A DNA stretch of 59,569 nt. Source: Enterovibrio nigricans DSM 22720. GTDB lineage: Bacteria; Pseudomonadota; Gammaproteobacteria; Enterobacterales; Vibrionaceae. Below are positions 8,749-18,415 of this stretch, piece by piece; within the stretch, counting starts at the first letter, position 1, and each line of letters starts with the position of its first letter. Both the position numbers and the translations under genes were made by a program. The stretch lies in contig NZ_FUXU01000023.1 of assembly GCF_900167155.1 (NCBI RefSeq), forward strand, positions 1-59,569, given 5' to 3'. The notes beneath the pieces are model-generated. The model was not told the DNA's origin, searched no databases, and saw only the letters and a program-made list of their open reading frames with translations.

Positions 8749-9230
8749 CACAAGTTCTGGTGAGTGTAGGGTCGAATGTCGAACGCGAACACCATATCCG
8801 TGAAGGGATTGCGGCGTTAAAAGAGCTTGATCCAAATTGTCGTATCTCACGCATTTTTGAAGCGGTACCCGTTGGGTTTGAAGGGCCAAACTTCTACAAT
8901 TTGGTGGTCGAGCTTCATACCGATCTCAGCTTGAAAGGCATCATGGATGCGCTACGTGAGATTGAATCTCGCTGGGGACGTGAGCGCAATGCGATAAAGT
9001 TTCGCGACCGTACCTTGGATATCGATTTATTGACCTACGGTGAATTAAGTCAGCCGGAAGGGCCAACGTTACCACGTAAAGACGTGTATAAATTTGCGTT
9101 TACTCTGTGGCCGTTGGCGGAGCTTTGTCCCGAGCAATGCATTCCGGGTGATACCCAAACCTACAAACAGGCCTGGGAGGCGTTCAGTGAAGAACAACCT
9201 CTATGGCCCGTAACAGACTTCTCTTTTTAA
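8745..9230 (+). CDS. folK: 6-hydroxymethyl-7,8-dihydropterin pyrophosphokinase
   Basis: FolK pyrophosphorylates the FolB product using ATP, preparing it for condensation with p-aminobenzoate. The 161-residue HPPK protein starts at a GTG that overlaps the folB stop. Motifs include VSVGSNVEREHHI (substrate loop), GPNFYNLVVELHTDL, SRWGRERNAIKFRDRTLDIDLLTYG (the HPPK signature with the metal-binding DIDLL Asp pair), and LPRKDVYKFAFTLWPLAEL. Length and motifs are complete. It is followed at 22 bp by uppP in the same direction, so folB-folK-uppP probably form one transcript ending at 10107. Confidence 0.96.
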   Translation: MTQVLVSVGSNVEREHHIREGIAALKELDPNCRISRIFEAVPVGFEGPNFYNLVVELHTDLSLKGIMDALREIESRWGRERNAIKFRDRTLDIDLLTYGELSQPEGPTLPRKDVYKFAFTLWPLAELCPEQCIPGDTQTYKQAWEAFSEEQPLWPVTDFSF

Positions 9231-9252
9231 CCTTTATAAGTGAATAACAATA

Positions 9253-10056
9253 ATGAGTATGTTTGAAGCCTTTGCGCTGGCTTTGATTCAGGGATTAACG
9301 GAATTTTTGCCTGTTTCCAGCTCTGCACACCTTATTCTCCCGTCTGAAATTCTCGGTTGGCAAGATCAGGGACTCGCGTTTGATGTGGCGGTGCATGTGG
9401 GCACCTTGTTAGCGGTTGTACTCTATTTCCGTAAGGAAGTGGTTCAATTGCTCGGTGCGTTCTTCCGCTCGATTTTCAAAGGTGAGCGCTCTGCAGATGC
9501 TACCTTAGCGTGGATGATTGCATTGGCGACCATTCCTGCGTGTATCTTCGGCCTTTTTATGAAAGACATCATCGAAATCTATCTGCGTTCGGCGTGGGTG
9601 ATTGCGGCGACCTGTATCATCTTCGGTCTGCTGCTTTGGTGGGTCGATGTGAAAGCCAAGTGCGAGATTGATGAGTACAAGACAACACCCAAGTCTGCGA
9701 TTCTGATAGGTCTTGCTCAAGCGGCAGCGATGATCCCGGGAACGTCTCGCTCCGGTGCGACCATGACCATGGCGCTTTACTTGGGGTATACCCGTGAAGC
9801 GGCGGCACGTTTCTCTTTCCTGATGTCGATTCCAATCATCGTGCTGGCAGGCTCTTACCTTGGCCTCGGTTTGGTACAAAGTGATGCACCAGTGATGTGG
9901 GCGCCTATCTTGACGGGGGTGGTGGTTTCTTTCATCAGTGCCTATATCTGTATTCATTGGTTCCTGAAGCTAGTCACGACCATGGGCATGAAGCCGTTTG
10001 TTATTTACCGTATCTTGCTTGGTGTCGGTTTGGCGGCGTTCCTCGCTACGCGCTAA
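9253..10056 (+). CDS. uppP: Undecaprenyl-diphosphatase UppP (BacA)
   Basis: UppP removes a phosphate from undecaprenyl diphosphate, recycling the lipid carrier of peptidoglycan and O-antigen synthesis at the outer face of the inner membrane. At 267 residues it is full length and strongly hydrophobic with several membrane segments. The catalytic motifs are [16 protein letters not shown] (near 14-29, with the conserved Glu and Ser residues) and [10 protein letters not shown] (near 162-171, with the conserved Arg). Overproduction of this family gives bacitracin tolerance. Convergent with cca over a strong shared terminator. Confidence 0.97.
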   Translation: MSMFEAFALALIQGLTEFLPVSSSAHLILPSEILGWQDQGLAFDVAVHVGTLLAVVLYFRKEVVQLLGAFFRSIFKGERSADATLAWMIALATIPACIFGLFMKDIIEIYLRSAWVIAATCIIFGLLLWWVDVKAKCEIDEYKTTPKSAILIGLAQAAAMIPGTSRSGATMTMALYLGYTREAAARFSFLMSIPIIVLAGSYLGLGLVQSDAPVMWAPILTGVVVSFISAYICIHWFLKLVTTMGMKPFVIYRILLGVGLAAFLATR

Positions 10057-10074
10057 GCGGTGATTCGCTCAGAC

Positions 10075-10107
10075 AAAAAACGCTGCCCAATGGGCAGCGT
10101 TTTTTTT
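10075..10107. terminator. Bidirectional terminator, uppP / cca
   Basis: CGCTGCCCA pairs with TGGGCAGCG, flanked by AAAAAA and TTTTTTTT. Confidence 0.92.
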
Positions 10108-10122
10108 GCGTCTAATGCCTGT

Positions 10123-11364
10123 TTACTCAGGCTTGTGCGGCCTTTCGATGGCGAGGAAGTCTTTGACCGCGGCAATGCGTCGGTTGGTTAACTCGTCACG
10201 AATTGCGGGGCCTTTGAAGCCTTCTGCGACAATAGGCTTCACATCGACGCGGTTTGCCGCATCAAACGCGCTTAACAGCCATTGTGCTTGTGGGTACTCA
10301 CGCGCTTCAAACCCCGTACGCCCTTGGTGATCGGCCTGACTGGCGATGGCGAGTTGCGGCACTTTCTCTGGCTTGCGCCAGCAATCATTGCGGTCAAATA
10401 TCTTCACAAAAGTCGCGGCTTTTAGCTCGCCTGCGTTGTGCACGTTGGTGTGCTCCGCGCAAACCAGCAGTGCGGCATCTCGGTACGCATTTGGCACACG
10501 AATGCGCTCGCACAGGGCTTTGATGGGCTTTAACCCTAGCTTGGTGTGCAGCTTGTGGCTCGGCCACTCGGATTCAGGCGTAAGCCCTTTGCCCAAATCG
10601 TGCACCTGCGCGGCGAAGCGGATAACCGGGTCATCAGTCAGTGCTGTCGCTTGCTTGGCGACCATCAAGGTGTGAATGCCGGTATCAATTTCTGGGTGCC
10701 ATTGCTCGGGCTGGGGAACACCAAACAGACAATCAATCTCAGGCAATACAACCGCCAGTGCACCACAGTCTCTCAACACCTGAAGGAATACCTCGGGATG
10801 TTGATAGGTGAGTGATTTTTCCCACTCCTTCCAGACACGTTCAGCGGTGAGCGAAGCCAGTTCGCTACTTTCGGCAATTTCTCGCATCAACGACAGGGTT
10901 TCAGGTGCTACTGTGAACCCTAAATGGGCAAAACGCGCAGCGAAACGGGCAACACGCAACACACGCAATGGGTCTTCAATAAACGCAGGGGACACGTGGC
11001 GAAGCAGACGGTTTTGCAGATCCGACTGGCCGTGATAAGGGTCAATCAGGGTGCCGTCTTTGGCTTCTGCAATCGCATTGACGGTCAGATCCCGTCTCTG
11101 CAGGTCTTCTTCCAGTGTGACGTCAGGGGTGAAATCACACACAAACCCTGTGTAGCCTTTACCTGACTTACGCTCGGTGCGGGCGAGGGCATATTCCTCG
11201 TGGGTTTTGGGGTGCAAGAACACGGGAAAATCAGAACCCACTTGTTGATAACCTGCCGCCAACATGCCATCGATATCCGCGCCGACCACGACCCAGTCTC
11301 TGTCTTTTACGTCCAGCCCGAGCAGTTTGTCTCTGACTGCACCGCCAACAAGATAAGTATTCAC
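10123..11364 (-). CDS. cca: Multifunctional CCA-adding enzyme (tRNA nucleotidyltransferase)
   Basis: Cca adds or repairs the 3'-terminal CCA of tRNAs without a nucleic-acid template. The 413-residue protein is the long gamma-proteobacterial type. The N-terminal nucleotidyltransferase has [10 protein letters not shown] and the DRD metal motif (D21, D23), then [10 protein letters not shown] and the neck motif [14 protein letters not shown]. The C-terminal half carries an HD phosphohydrolase domain ([13 protein letters not shown], and later CAEHTNVH), which in E. coli gives 2',3'-cyclic phosphodiesterase and phosphatase activities. Start at ATG 11364. It is divergent from the GspA/B-like gene. 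Confidence 0.97.
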   Translation of the reverse strand: MNTYLVGGAVRDKLLGLDVKDRDWVVVGADIDGMLAAGYQQVGSDFPVFLHPKTHEEYALARTERKSGKGYTGFVCDFTPDVTLEEDLQRRDLTVNAIAEAKDGTLIDPYHGQSDLQNRLLRHVSPAFIEDPLRVLRVARFAARFAHLGFTVAPETLSLMREIAESSELASLTAERVWKEWEKSLTYQHPEVFLQVLRDCGALAVVLPEIDCLFGVPQPEQWHPEIDTGIHTLMVAKQATALTDDPVIRFAAQVHDLGKGLTPESEWPSHKLHTKLGLKPIKALCERIRVPNAYRDAALLVCAEHTNVHNAGELKAATFVKIFDRNDCWRKPEKVPQLAIASQADHQGRTGFEAREYPQAQWLLSAFDAANRVDVKPIVAEGFKGPAIRDELTNRRIAAVKDFLAIERPHKPE

Positions 11365-11525
11365 AATTCAATCCAATAGATGATCGATAATGGAAGTATG
11401 ATATACCCATCTGCCCCATTGGTGCGAACCTGTACTCGAATAGGGTGTCACAGCTTTACAAGCAATTATCGCCAAGATACGGTGACGGATCGGCGATCAG
11501 GGATTAAGGACTTAGAGAACTCCCC

Positions 11526-13784
11526 ATGTATCAAGACTTCTTCAGGCTAACAGAATCACCGTTTGCGATTGTGCCAAATCCTAAGTTCTACTTTTTGAGT
11601 GAGCGGCACAAAGAAGCATTGAGCCACGTATTATCAGGCATTGAAGATGGCGGTGGTCTGGCGCTTCTGACCGGAGAAGTCGGGACTGGCAAAACCACGA
11701 CCATGAAAGCATTGCGGGAGAGGCTCCCAACACGCAGTCAGGTCGCAACGATTTTAAACCCGAGCCTTTCCGTGCTTGAGTTAATGCAAACACTGTGTGA
11801 TGAGTTGTGCATCTCGTACCAGCCAGAAGATGGTTTTAAAGTGCTGAATGATGCGATCTCTGAGCGGCTCTACTTCAATGATGTCGGCGGTATTCAGACG
11901 GTATTGCTCGTGGACGAAGCGCAGCACCTCATGCCCGATGTGCTGGAGCAGTTGCGTCTGCTTACGAATATCGAAACCGCTAATCGAAAGCTACTCAAAG
12001 TTATCCTGATTGGTCAGCCTGAGCTGCAACAATTGCTGCGTCAGCCCCAACTACGTCAGTTAGCCCAGCGTATAACAGGCCGTTACCACTTGATGCCTTT
12101 GGTCACCGAAGAAGTGCGCCAATACATTCTGCACCGACTTAGTTGTGCGGGGCGATTAGACAAATTGTTTGACGATGGTGCAATCAAAGTGATTGCACGT
12201 GAAACGGGCGGCGTTCCCCGTTTGATCAACCTTGTTTGCGATCAGTCATTGAAGCTTGCCTATCGCGCCTCTAAGCAAACCGTGTCGTCAAAGATTGCCA
12301 CACAGGCGTGTAAAGAGGCACTTGAGTGGCAAGACATGGCGAAACCCCAAGCCAGCGGGGGCCGTTATTGGCCCTATTATGTCGGCGCAATTGGCGGTGC
12401 CGCTTTGCTTGCTGTCGCCATTCGCGTTGGATTGAATGACAAAGAGCCCGAGCTTATCGCTCCGGTACCGACTTCTCAGCCACAGACTGTGGTGGAGGTG
12501 GTCGCTCAGCCACCGCAGACTGCGGTTGTCGCTGAAGCCGCAGCGGTTCAACCTTCGGCCATCAATGTGGTTACCCCTCAAGCCCCTGAAACGTTGTCGT
12601 TCGCGTCACTGGTCAATCAAAGCCTTAGTGCAGGCACGGCAATGCAATCGCTGTATAAGCTTTGGGGCTTTGATGCGGATGTCCTGGCGGCAAGTTGCTC
12701 AACCGAGGTGCGTGGAGATTTAGCCTGTTACAAAAGCAAGCTGCCTTACGATCAGTTGGTTACCATTAACCGTCCTGCGGTATTGGCCATGAATGGCCCA
12801 GAAGGGAAGAACTGGTTTACCTTGATGACAGGGAAAGGTAATGGACAAGTTGAATTGCTGTCTGGCGATCAGCGCGTCTTGGTCAGTGACGCATTCTTAA
12901 AGCAGCACTGGAGTGGTGAAGCCTTGATCCTTTGGCGTCCGCCTTTGGGCAACAGTGGGGCAATTAAATCCGGCCAGCGAGGTGAACGTGTACGTTGGTT
13001 GGATCAGCGTTTGAACTTGGTGTTAGGCAGCACCGATCCTGTGTCGAATCGTTTTGGATCTTCACAGCGTTCGAAGGTGCGCGAATTTCAACGCGCTAAT
13101 GGCTTGGATGCCGATGGTATTCCCGGGCCACTCACATTTATGGTGCTTGATACGGTGCTGGAAATGCCGGGGCCTTCTCTGAGTGCCAGTATAGATGCAA
13201 CGCTTGCTGAGACCGCGCTTATTCGAGAAGACAACATTGTCGCGTTGCCAAAAAGGGACTTGTTTACCTTGGCGCTAAAACCGTTGCCACCGATCGCGCT
13301 TAAAGACGTGATCGCTGAAGTGCCGCCAGCGCCTTCAGAGCCAGAGGTTGTGACGATTTCATCCGGCGACATCGAGGGGACAGAACAAGCACAAGCTCGT
13401 CCAGTGGATACCAGTGAATTGACCCTTGAGAATTTAGATCTCTCTGTGTTGTCGCCCGAGTTGGCGATGAAAGTGGAATCTGCAATGAACGCGGACAAAT
13501 CTCGCGCTTTAGACGCAAAACTGGAACGCGCCAAGTCGCCATCAAACGTGGTAGCAATCTCGGATATTCCGTCAGACATGCTGAACCGTTTACCTAAATT
13601 GGATTTCCAAACCCATATCTATGCGTCGAATGAAAAGTCGCGTTGGGTGAAGGTGAATGGTGTGGATACACGTGAAGGTGAGTTTGTCGCTGACGGGGTG
13701 CTGCTTCGTGGCATAGAGCCGCAGCAAGTGGTGGTGCAGTTTGAAAATGCGCTAATTGCGATTCCTGCGCTGACAACCTGGTAG
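11526..13784 (+). CDS. GspA-type AAA ATPase with peptidoglycan-binding domain and GspB-like C-terminus
   Basis: This 752-residue inner-membrane protein combines features of ExeA/GspA and ExeB/GspB, which help the type II secretion secretin pass and assemble in peptidoglycan. Residues 1-275 are an AAA ATPase: MYQDFFRLTESPFAIVPNP at the start, Walker A GEVGTGKTT near 51-59 and Walker B VLLVDEAQ near 127-134. A hydrophobic segment near 280-300 is the likely membrane anchor. Next come a C39-peptidase-like region (380-475) and a peptidoglycan-binding domain (480-545, with VREFQRANGLDADGIPGPLT). A Pro/Glu-rich linker leads to a C-terminal domain from about 690 that resembles the GspB periplasmic domain (HIYASNEKSRWVKVNG, VLLRGIEPQQVVVQFENA). 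It is read as a GspA-GspB fusion, which is inference from these patterns. No other type II secretion genes are nearby. Confidence 0.88.
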   Translation: MYQDFFRLTESPFAIVPNPKFYFLSERHKEALSHVLSGIEDGGGLALLTGEVGTGKTTTMKALRERLPTRSQVATILNPSLSVLELMQTLCDELCISYQPEDGFKVLNDAISERLYFNDVGGIQTVLLVDEAQHLMPDVLEQLRLLTNIETANRKLLKVILIGQPELQQLLRQPQLRQLAQRITGRYHLMPLVTEEVRQYILHRLSCAGRLDKLFDDGAIKVIARETGGVPRLINLVCDQSLKLAYRASKQTVSSKIATQACKEALEWQDMAKPQASGGRYWPYYVGAIGGAALLAVAIRVGLNDKEPELIAPVPTSQPQTVVEVVAQPPQTAVVAEAAAVQPSAINVVTPQAPETLSFASLVNQSLSAGTAMQSLYKLWGFDADVLAASCSTEVRGDLACYKSKLPYDQLVTINRPAVLAMNGPEGKNWFTLMTGKGNGQVELLSGDQRVLVSDAFLKQHWSGEALILWRPPLGNSGAIKSGQRGERVRWLDQRLNLVLGSTDPVSNRFGSSQRSKVREFQRANGLDADGIPGPLTFMVLDTVLEMPGPSLSASIDATLAETALIREDNIVALPKRDLFTLALKPLPPIALKDVIAEVPPAPSEPEVVTISSGDIEGTEQAQARPVDTSELTLENLDLSVLSPELAMKVESAMNADKSRALDAKLERAKSPSNVVAISDIPSDMLNRLPKLDFQTHIYASNEKSRWVKVNGVDTREGEFVADGVLLRGIEPQQVVVQFENALIAIPALTTW

Positions 13785-13816
13785 TTTTTCGGACAAATCG
13801 CGGATAAATCACAGAC

Positions 13817-13848
13817 AAAAATAAAGCCGCATTCGCGGCTTTATTTTT
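13817..13848. terminator. Bidirectional terminator, GspA/B-like gene / ygiM-like gene
   Basis: AAAATAAAGCCGC pairs with GCGGCTTTATTTT around ATTC, a near-perfect 13-bp stem usable from both sides. Confidence 0.92.
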
Positions 13849-13860
13849 GAAGCTTAACGC

Positions 13861-14475
13861 TTACGCCCAACCATTATTACGCTTTTTACGGCGTGGGATA
13901 ACGTGCGGCAGGACCAAGCCAAACAGCAGACCGCCACCCGCCACCATGCCGCCGTACATGAAGTAACGCATCAGCAGGTCATCTTTTTGGGTGTCGATAC
14001 GTGCGCGTAGCTCACGGATCTCCGCTTGTGCGTCAATCAGCTTCTGGTTCAATTCGCTGGTGTGCGATTCCAGCTCCTTCACCTGCGCATTACGCTGGTC
14101 TAGAGATTCAATCAAACCTTTGGTTTGCGCTTCAGCATCGCCTTGTGCACTAGACAGTGCCGTCTTCACTTGCTTTAGCTCTTCTTCCAGTGCCGGTACA
14201 CGTGTTTTCAGACCTGGCTGGTTTGTGACGAATTTAGTTTCAACCCAACCTTTGCGGCCGCGCTCGTCTAAGACTTGGGTATATCCGGCATTCTTATTGC
14301 TATCTACCACTGTCACTTTTTCGCCCGCATCAATACTACCAAGAATGCGGAATTGAGTGCCTGGGCCTGAATGCATGTAAGTGAAAAGCTCATCAGAGAT
14401 GTAATTGTCCTGCGCATTTGCAGCAGGTGCAGCAAGCACCATCAAAACAGCTAGGGCAGAAAAAAGTCGCTTCAC
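13861..14475 (-). CDS. ygiM: SH3-domain membrane protein, TIGR04211 / YgiM family
   Basis: The protein is 204 residues. A Sec signal peptide (cleavage near AANA-QD at 22) precedes a bacterial SH3 domain (about 25-85: YISDELFTYMHSGPGTQFR, GWVETKFV). A coiled coil rich in Glu, Gln and Leu follows (about 95-165), then one C-terminal membrane helix (MVAGGGLLFGLVLPHVI) and a short basic tail. This layout, an exported SH3 domain held by a C-terminal anchor, defines the YgiM family; the molecular function is not established, though such SH3 domains usually bind cell-wall peptides. In E. coli ygiM also lies next to cca and ygiF, and both are near here. Confidence 0.9.
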   Translation of the reverse strand: MKRLFSALAVLMVLAAPAANAQDNYISDELFTYMHSGPGTQFRILGSIDAGEKVTVVDSNKNAGYTQVLDERGRKGWVETKFVTNQPGLKTRVPALEEELKQVKTALSSAQGDAEAQTKGLIESLDQRNAQVKELESHTSELNQKLIDAQAEIRELRARIDTQKDDLLMRYFMYGGMVAGGGLLFGLVLPHVIPRRKKRNNGWA

Positions 14476-14551
14476 GGATTATTCCTTTGGTTGGTCGTGA
14501 GAATATTTTCTAAGTAACAAATACTAAAAAATTTTGGGGTTCAGGTACAAC

Positions 14552-14578
14552 AAAAGGGAGGTAAAACCTCCCTTTTTT
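14552..14578 (-). terminator. Terminator of the ykaA-pit operon
   Basis: AAGGGAGGT pairs with ACCTCCCTT, with T-run TTTTGTTG on the minus strand. The plus side also ends in TTTTTT. Confidence 0.85.
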
Positions 14579-14626
14579 GACCAAAGGCTGACATCACTGC
14601 ACGAAAACGTGACGGAAATGCGTCTG

Positions 14627-15892
14627 TTACGCCCCGAATACCGCTTTCATCACGTAGAAGAAGATGACAGCAAGTAGTGCACCTGCAGGTAGTGTGACCA
14701 CCCAAGATGCCACGATATTACGCACAACGCCGAGATTCAGCGCACCGATACCGCGTGCAAAGCCAACACCCAGAACCGCACCTACCAGTGTTTGTGTGGT
14801 AGAAATTGGCAGGCCAGTACCTGACGCCAAAACAACGGTAGAGGCTGTCGCCAACTGTGCTGCAAAGCCGCGGCTAGGTGTGAGTTCAGTGATACCTGTG
14901 CCCACGGTTGCCATGACTTTATGACCCAAGGTCGCAAGACCGACAACGATACCAATACCACCCAGTGGCAAGATCCACCAAGCAATCTGGCTTTTCTCTG
15001 CAACGGCACCCATGTGTTCAACGGTCGAAACAATCGCTGATAGTGGACCAATCGCATTCGCAACATCGTTTGAGCCGTGTGCAAAGGCCATCGCACATGC
15101 AGTAACAACCATCAGCAAGCTGAACACGCGCTCAACGCCTTGGTAGCCATTTTCACCGGCGGTATCGTCTTTGTATTTGCGGCTGATGTAGACATAACCG
15201 AATGCCATCACCAGTGCAGAAATCACGACAGAGACCATGAAGGCTTCACCCGTTGTCAGGTGTAGACCGACGTGTTTCAAGCCCTTTTTAATCGTTACCA
15301 TCGCAATAATCATTGCGGTAAGGAACATGTAAACAGGGACGAAGCGCTTAGCATTGACCAACGGTTTGTCGGTATCAAAGATGAGTCGCTGGGCGCTTAC
15401 GAAGATAATGTAGGCGAAAATACCTGAGATCAGCGGCGTGACAAGCCAGCTGCCTACGATGCCTTGAACCGAGCTCCAGTCAACGGCTTCAGTACCCACA
15501 GACACGCAGGCAAAACCGATGATCGCACCAATAATGGAGTGCGTGGTTGAGACAGGCCAGCCCATAAAAGAGGCAAGCAATAGCCAAGAGCCAGCCGCTA
15601 ACAGGGCTGACATCATGCCATAGACGAGAATCTCTGGCTGATGAGCGTACAGTGAGGTTTCGATGACACCTTTTCGAATGGTATCGGTTACTTCACCACC
15701 TGCCAAATAGGCACCGGCAAATTCAAAAATCATCGCGATGATGATTGCTTGTTTAACGGTCAGGGCTTTAGACCCTACGGACGTGCCCATCGCATTGGCA
15801 ACGTCATTTGCACCAATACCAATCGCCATCATGAAACCAAAAGCAGCCGCCACCAGGATAATAATGGTGCCGTAATTCGCTAGGATTTCCAT
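14627..15892 (-). CDS. pitA: Low-affinity inorganic phosphate transporter, PiT family
   Basis: This is a proton-coupled (or sodium-coupled) phosphate permease of the inner membrane. The 421-residue protein has about ten hydrophobic helices and the duplicated PiT signature: GANDVANAMGTSVGSKALT near 27-45 in the N-terminal half and HGSNDVANAIGPLSAIV near 270-286 in the C-terminal half. Only family assignment, not the choice between PitA and other Pit paralogues, is supported by sequence alone, so the symbol is provisional. It follows the PhoU-like gene at 15976-16656 in the same direction, a pairing in which the DUF47 protein is thought to modulate the permease. Confidence 0.93.
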   Translation of the reverse strand: MEILANYGTIIILVAAAFGFMMAIGIGANDVANAMGTSVGSKALTVKQAIIIAMIFEFAGAYLAGGEVTDTIRKGVIETSLYAHQPEILVYGMMSALLAAGSWLLLASFMGWPVSTTHSIIGAIIGFACVSVGTEAVDWSSVQGIVGSWLVTPLISGIFAYIIFVSAQRLIFDTDKPLVNAKRFVPVYMFLTAMIIAMVTIKKGLKHVGLHLTTGEAFMVSVVISALVMAFGYVYISRKYKDDTAGENGYQGVERVFSLLMVVTACAMAFAHGSNDVANAIGPLSAIVSTVEHMGAVAEKSQIAWWILPLGGIGIVVGLATLGHKVMATVGTGITELTPSRGFAAQLATASTVVLASGTGLPISTTQTLVGAVLGVGFARGIGALNLGVVRNIVASWVVTLPAGALLAVIFFYVMKAVFGA

Positions 15893-15944
15893 TGTGTTAC
15901 CTTGTTTAAATTGTTAGAGCCGTAGCACGAGTTGTTTGCAAGTA

Positions 15945-15980
15945 CCTAAACACTAAGTTTGCTAGCGCCTAAACACTAAG
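15945..15980. repeat. Pair of 13-bp direct repeats at the ykaA-pitA junction
   Basis: CCTAAACACTAAG occurs at 15945-15957 and 15968-15980, 23 bp apart. The second copy contains the stop codon of the DUF47 gene. It is not a recognisable Pho box. Confidence 0.7.
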
Positions 15981-16656
15981 AACGAGACAGCATCAGTTCT
16001 AATCGAGAACCAACACGTTGTGCCTGATCAGCGATTGCGCCGACCCATTCCAAAATTTTGTACAGGAACATCACATCAACCGGGCTGTATTGATCTTCGA
16101 TTGACATGAGTTGCTGACGCAATTGAATTTGCATTGAATCAGTATCGTCTTCGATGGTATCCAGCTGGTGGATCATTTCTTCAACGAGTGTGACTTCGCG
16201 TCCTTTAAAGCCAGTTTCTAACAGTTCATCCAATTCACTGATGACACGTCGTGCTTGATCTGCTGCATCAAGGCAACGCAGCACATAGGCCACGAAATCG
16301 ACGTACAGGAGGGCGGGGACTTGGAGTTTGCGGCCGATGACGCGGCCAGCGATATCTTTTGCCAGGTTGGCAAGTTTGTCTTGTTGTGTGAGAAGGTCGA
16401 GCATATCGGTGCGGTCGACAGGGAGGAAGAGACCGCGGGGGAGTCGGAGACGAATTTCGCGTTTTAGCGTATCGGCCTCTTTCTCTATAGTCGATATCTC
16501 GTGGCGCAGTTCCTCCGCACGCTCCCAATCGCCTTTTTCGCATGCTTCGAAGAAGGGGATTAACAGTGCGCAGCAGTCGTTAACGCGACTCACATGTCTT
16601 TGCAAAGGTTTTAAAGGGCTCTTTGCAAATAGCCCAATAATTGTATTTACTGGCAT
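15976..16656 (-). CDS. PhoU-like DUF47 protein, TIGR00153 family (Pit accessory)
   Basis: This 226-residue, largely helical cytoplasmic protein belongs to the DUF47 branch of the PhoU superfamily (E. coli YkaA type). Visible features are MPVNTIIGLFAKSPLKPLQ at the start, ISTIEKEADTLKREIRLRLPRGLFLPVDR in the first helical bundle (the Glu/Asp-rich helix that binds metals in PhoU relatives), and DDTDSMQIQLRQQL with the terminal ILEWVGAIADQAQRVGSRLELML. It is the first gene of a two-gene operon with the phosphate permease, 83 bp apart, and probably adjusts phosphate uptake. The exact mechanism is not known. Confidence 0.92.
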   Translation of the reverse strand: MPVNTIIGLFAKSPLKPLQRHVSRVNDCCALLIPFFEACEKGDWERAEELRHEISTIEKEADTLKREIRLRLPRGLFLPVDRTDMLDLLTQQDKLANLAKDIAGRVIGRKLQVPALLYVDFVAYVLRCLDAADQARRVISELDELLETGFKGREVTLVEEMIHQLDTIEDDTDSMQIQLRQQLMSIEDQYSPVDVMFLYKILEWVGAIADQAQRVGSRLELMLSRS

Positions 16657-16836
16657 AGCCGTATCTACCTGAAAAGCCGTCTCCGAAGAATAGGCTAAAA
16701 TTCACACGATGGTGTACAAGCGGCGAATGTTAACGCAATCACATTTGCAATGATACCGTTTCAGATCAATGAAAGACGCTTGCTCGTCTAACCAATTCCC
16801 CATATCCTTGTCGTGCTATTGATTATGGGCCCCTTT

Positions 16837-18372
16837 ATGGAAACTGAGATAGAGTTAAAATTTTTTGTCTCTTCAGATTTTTCACGCCAAATTCGAGACA
16901 AAATCACCGACCTAAAAGTATTGCAGCAGCGTCAAAGACAGCTGGGCAATATCTACTACGACACCTCGGACTTTCTTTTACGTCAATATGATATTGGTCT
17001 CCGTGTGAGACGCTATGATGACGTATATGTTCAAACATTGAAGACAGCCGGACGCGTGGTTGCAGGTCTTCATCAGAGACCGGAATATAACGCCGAGCTT
17101 GACTCTCCGACGCCAGATCTCTCACTCATCCCGGCTGATGCATGGCCCGCAGGATTAGACGTTGAGGCATTGAGTGCGCAACTAAATCCTTTGTTCTCTA
17201 CGGATTTTGAACGTCAGCAATGGTTAATTGCCATGCCTGATAGCAGTCAAGTTGAACTGGCGTTTGACAGTGGTGAGGTCACGACTGACGCGGGTGGCTA
17301 CGATCCGATCTGCGAAGTAGAAATTGAACTGAAGTCCGGACAAACCGATGCGCTGTTCGTGTTGGCGCGAGAGCTGGCTGAAAACGGCGGACTCCGTTTG
17401 GGTAACCTCAGTAAGGCTGCGCGTGGCTATCGCTTGTCGACAGATTATCAGGGCGATGCCGTTAAAGCATTGAGCGTGGTGCCTGTAAGCAGTCAGTTAT
17501 CGACGGAGCAGGCGTTTGTGAAGGTGCTGGAACATGCGCTGGAGCATTGGCACTACCACGAGCAAATTTATGTTGAGCGTCCTGAGCAGGAAGCGATCTT
17601 CGAAATTTGTAACGCGGTTTCGCTCATTCGTCAGGCGTTGACTCTGTACGGTGGGTTGATCCCTCGTCGCGCCAGTGCGTTGTTGCGCCAAGAGTTGCAA
17701 TGGCTAGAAGGTGAGTTGAGTTGGATCTTTGAGTCTCGCGCCATCGAACGCTTGTGCGAAGACAAAGGTTACTTCTTACGTAAGTTAAACACGCAGAAGC
17801 AGCTTCGTAAAAAACTTGAAGCGCGTTATGAAGCGTTGCCTGAGCGCTCAGAAGTCTTAGAACTTTTCCAATCTGCACGTTATTGCAATTTGTTGCTCGA
17901 TCTTAGCCGTTGGATCCTGACGCGCGGTTGGCAGCCTTTCCTCGATGATAAATCCCGAGAAAAACTGGCAGAGCCAATCCGTGCTTTTGCAAATCGCTCT
18001 TTGGCACAATCTTGGGAAGAGTTATTGAGCGTTTTTGCGGTCAATAATGACATGGACCGTTTTGGCTACCTTGATCAGCTACCTCGCTTGACGAAGAATC
18101 TGCTGTCAGGGTGCTGCGTAGCATCGCTATATGATGTTGAGGAGCGAGAAACGTTCCGTCTTCCATGGCTGGATCTGTTGCAGGGTCTTGAAGACATCGT
18201 ATTGCTTGAGCCGATCCGTGCCTTCGTCAATGATGAAGACATTGATGAAGAAGATCGTGCGCAGATAGAAAAGTGGCTACGACGAAAAGAAGAATCTTTA
18301 CTTCACGCCATGATGCAAAGCCGCCAGATAGGGTTAAGCCTTGATCCTTACTGGGATATCTATTTTGAATAG
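16837..18372 (+). CDS. ygiF: CYTH-CHAD protein, inorganic triphosphatase YgiF
   Basis: YgiF-type proteins hydrolyse inorganic tripolyphosphate. The N-terminal CYTH domain (about 1-200) starts METEIELKFFVS, with the diagnostic ExExK motif at residues 2-6, followed by RLRVRRYDD-like GLRVRRYDDVYVQTLKT and EVEIELKSG. The C-terminal CHAD domain (about 215-511) is helical with conserved His and Arg residues (HWHYHEQIY and similar), expected to bind polyphosphate. The start at 16837 is chosen because the ExExK motif must be at the very N-terminus; in-frame GTG and ATG codons lie 24 and 12 bases upstream. It is 511 residues. In E. coli ygiF lies beside glnE, and here only a chemoreceptor gene intervenes. 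Confidence 0.93.
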   Translation: METEIELKFFVSSDFSRQIRDKITDLKVLQQRQRQLGNIYYDTSDFLLRQYDIGLRVRRYDDVYVQTLKTAGRVVAGLHQRPEYNAELDSPTPDLSLIPADAWPAGLDVEALSAQLNPLFSTDFERQQWLIAMPDSSQVELAFDSGEVTTDAGGYDPICEVEIELKSGQTDALFVLARELAENGGLRLGNLSKAARGYRLSTDYQGDAVKALSVVPVSSQLSTEQAFVKVLEHALEHWHYHEQIYVERPEQEAIFEICNAVSLIRQALTLYGGLIPRRASALLRQELQWLEGELSWIFESRAIERLCEDKGYFLRKLNTQKQLRKKLEARYEALPERSEVLELFQSARYCNLLLDLSRWILTRGWQPFLDDKSREKLAEPIRAFANRSLAQSWEELLSVFAVNNDMDRFGYLDQLPRLTKNLLSGCCVASLYDVEERETFRLPWLDLLQGLEDIVLLEPIRAFVNDEDIDEEDRAQIEKWLRRKEESLLHAMMQSRQIGLSLDPYWDIYFE

Positions 18373-18390
18373 AGCGCCTAAAGTTTAAAG

Positions 18391-18415
18391 AAAGCACCGA
18401 AAGGTGCTTTTTTTT
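18391..18415 (+). terminator. Terminator of ygiF
   Basis: AAAGCACC pairs with GGTGCTTT around a short loop, followed by TTTTT. Confidence 0.9.
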
